The notes under the pieces were generated by a model. It did not search any database and was not told the origin of the DNA. It saw nothing but the letters and a program-made list of their open reading frames with translations. 62,684 nucleotides of DNA from Collinsella sp. (GTDB lineage: Bacteria > Actinomycetota > Coriobacteriia > Coriobacteriales > Coriobacteriaceae): the NCBI GenBank assembly GCA_019414645.1, contig DXLP01000010.1, forward strand, positions 1 through 62,684, given 5' to 3'. How positions within the stretch are numbered: position 1 is the first letter of the stretch; every line of letters begins with the position of its first letter. Made by a program: the position numbers and the translations under genes. Below are positions 62,147 to 62,684 of the stretch, piece after piece.

Positions 62147-62684
62147 TGCCGCTAAGCCACGCATCCTCCTGGTCGAAGATGACCTGACCGTTCAAAACCT
62201 CGTTTCGACCGCGCTTGACCTCCACGGCTATGTCGCGAGCAAGGTTTGCAACGGCCAGGCCGCCATCATGGATGCGGTGTCGCACGGCCCCAGCCTCATC
62301 ATGCTCGACCTCGGCCTTCCCGACATTGACGGTATCGAGGTCATCACGAAGATCCGAAGCTGGTCGGCAGTCCCCATTATCGTCATTTCGGCGCGCACCG
62401 AAGATTCCGACAAGATTGCAGCACTTGACGCAGGGGCAGACGACTACCTCACCAAGCCCTTTTCTGTGGATGAGTTGCTCGCGCGCGTCCGTGCGAATTT
62501 GAGGCGCTCCTCGATGGCGTCGAGTGAGTCGACAGAAGCGAGCACGTTCGACAACGGTCCGCTGCATATCGACTACGCCGCGGGATACGCGACGAAAGAC
62601 GGACGCGAGCTCTCGCTCACCCCAACCGAGTACAAATTGCTCGTCCTTCTGGCGAAAAATGTCGACAAGGTGCTCACCCACACC
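62139..62684 (+). CDS. kdpE: response regulator KdpE, C-terminal end cut by right edge
   Basis: The first 182 codons of KdpE are in the window. The receiver has VEDD at 12-15, phospho-acceptor Asp57 in MLDLGLPDIDG, and the switch Lys in DDYLTKPF. The start of the OmpR-type winged helix follows (ELSLTPTEYKLLVLLAKN). About 45 residues are missing beyond the edge. The ATG overlaps the kdpD stop (ATTCATGAATAA), so the two are translationally coupled. With phosphorylated KdpE the kdpFABC operon would be switched on. Confidence 0.92.
   Translation, partial: MNNAAKPRILLVEDDLTVQNLVSTALDLHGYVASKVCNGQAAIMDAVSHGPSLIMLDLGLPDIDGIEVITKIRSWSAVPIIVISARTEDSDKIAALDAGADDYLTKPFSVDELLARVRANLRRSSMASSESTEASTFDNGPLHIDYAAGYATKDGRELSLTPTEYKLLVLLAKNVDKVLTHT

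Overview
The window is chromosomal DNA from a GC-rich, Gram-positive actinobacterium. The best fit is the class Coriobacteriia, and a gut Collinsella is the most likely genus. This is inferred from gene content (GatCAB amidotransferase, LPxTG pili with a class C sortase, KdpFABC-KdpDE, a GlnR-like orphan regulator beside a GS-family gene) and from the many intergenic palindromes. No rRNA or tRNA gene was found to confirm it.

Layout. 1-6 kb: the start of a MalT-like regulator, then an amino-sugar and ribosomal block (nagB, a PTS EIIA, glmM, rpsI, rplM) and a patatin-like hydrolase. 6-7 kb: the tmRNA gene ssrA, with a 62-bp tandem repeat and copies of its T-arm downstream. 7-11 kb: a hypothetical gene, a PIN-domain toxin-antitoxin pair, and a P1B-type metal ATPase with a small membrane partner. 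11-16 kb: a YbtPQ-like ABC transporter pair with a divergent AraC regulator. 16-21 kb: a DUF4143-type ATPase and gatCAB. 21-30 kb: a sortase-assembled pilus locus (tip adhesin, minor pilin, major pilin, a 49-residue membrane peptide, sortase C). 30-41 kb: HAD phosphatase, MFS transporter, moaA and a moaC-mobB fusion, a nuclease-like protein, MATE pump with MerR regulator, and an AT-rich pair encoding a Tat-exported papain-like protein and a lipoprotein. 41-50 kb: ligA, an HtrA-like protease, a GlnR-like regulator with a GS-family protein that lacks metal ligands, a HepT/MntA-type module with a fused antitoxin domain, and LacI and GntR regulators. 50-54 kb: an AAA+ ATPase behind seven 10-bp repeats, a regulator pseudogene, and an old-yellow-enzyme-type reductase. 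54-62.7 kb: kdpFABC and the divergent kdpDE, with kdpE cut by the right edge.

How it fits together. Metal and ion homeostasis is a theme: the P-type ATPase operon and the ABC pair share a CCATGG-centred palindrome, and Kdp supplies high-affinity potassium uptake. Surface interaction is a second theme: the tip adhesin carries a G9 tract at codons 58-61, and one base gained or lost there would end translation within a few codons, so the pilus tip is a strong phase-variation candidate. The third theme is repeat load: at least three families of intergenic palindromes recur through the window, mostly near gene ends.
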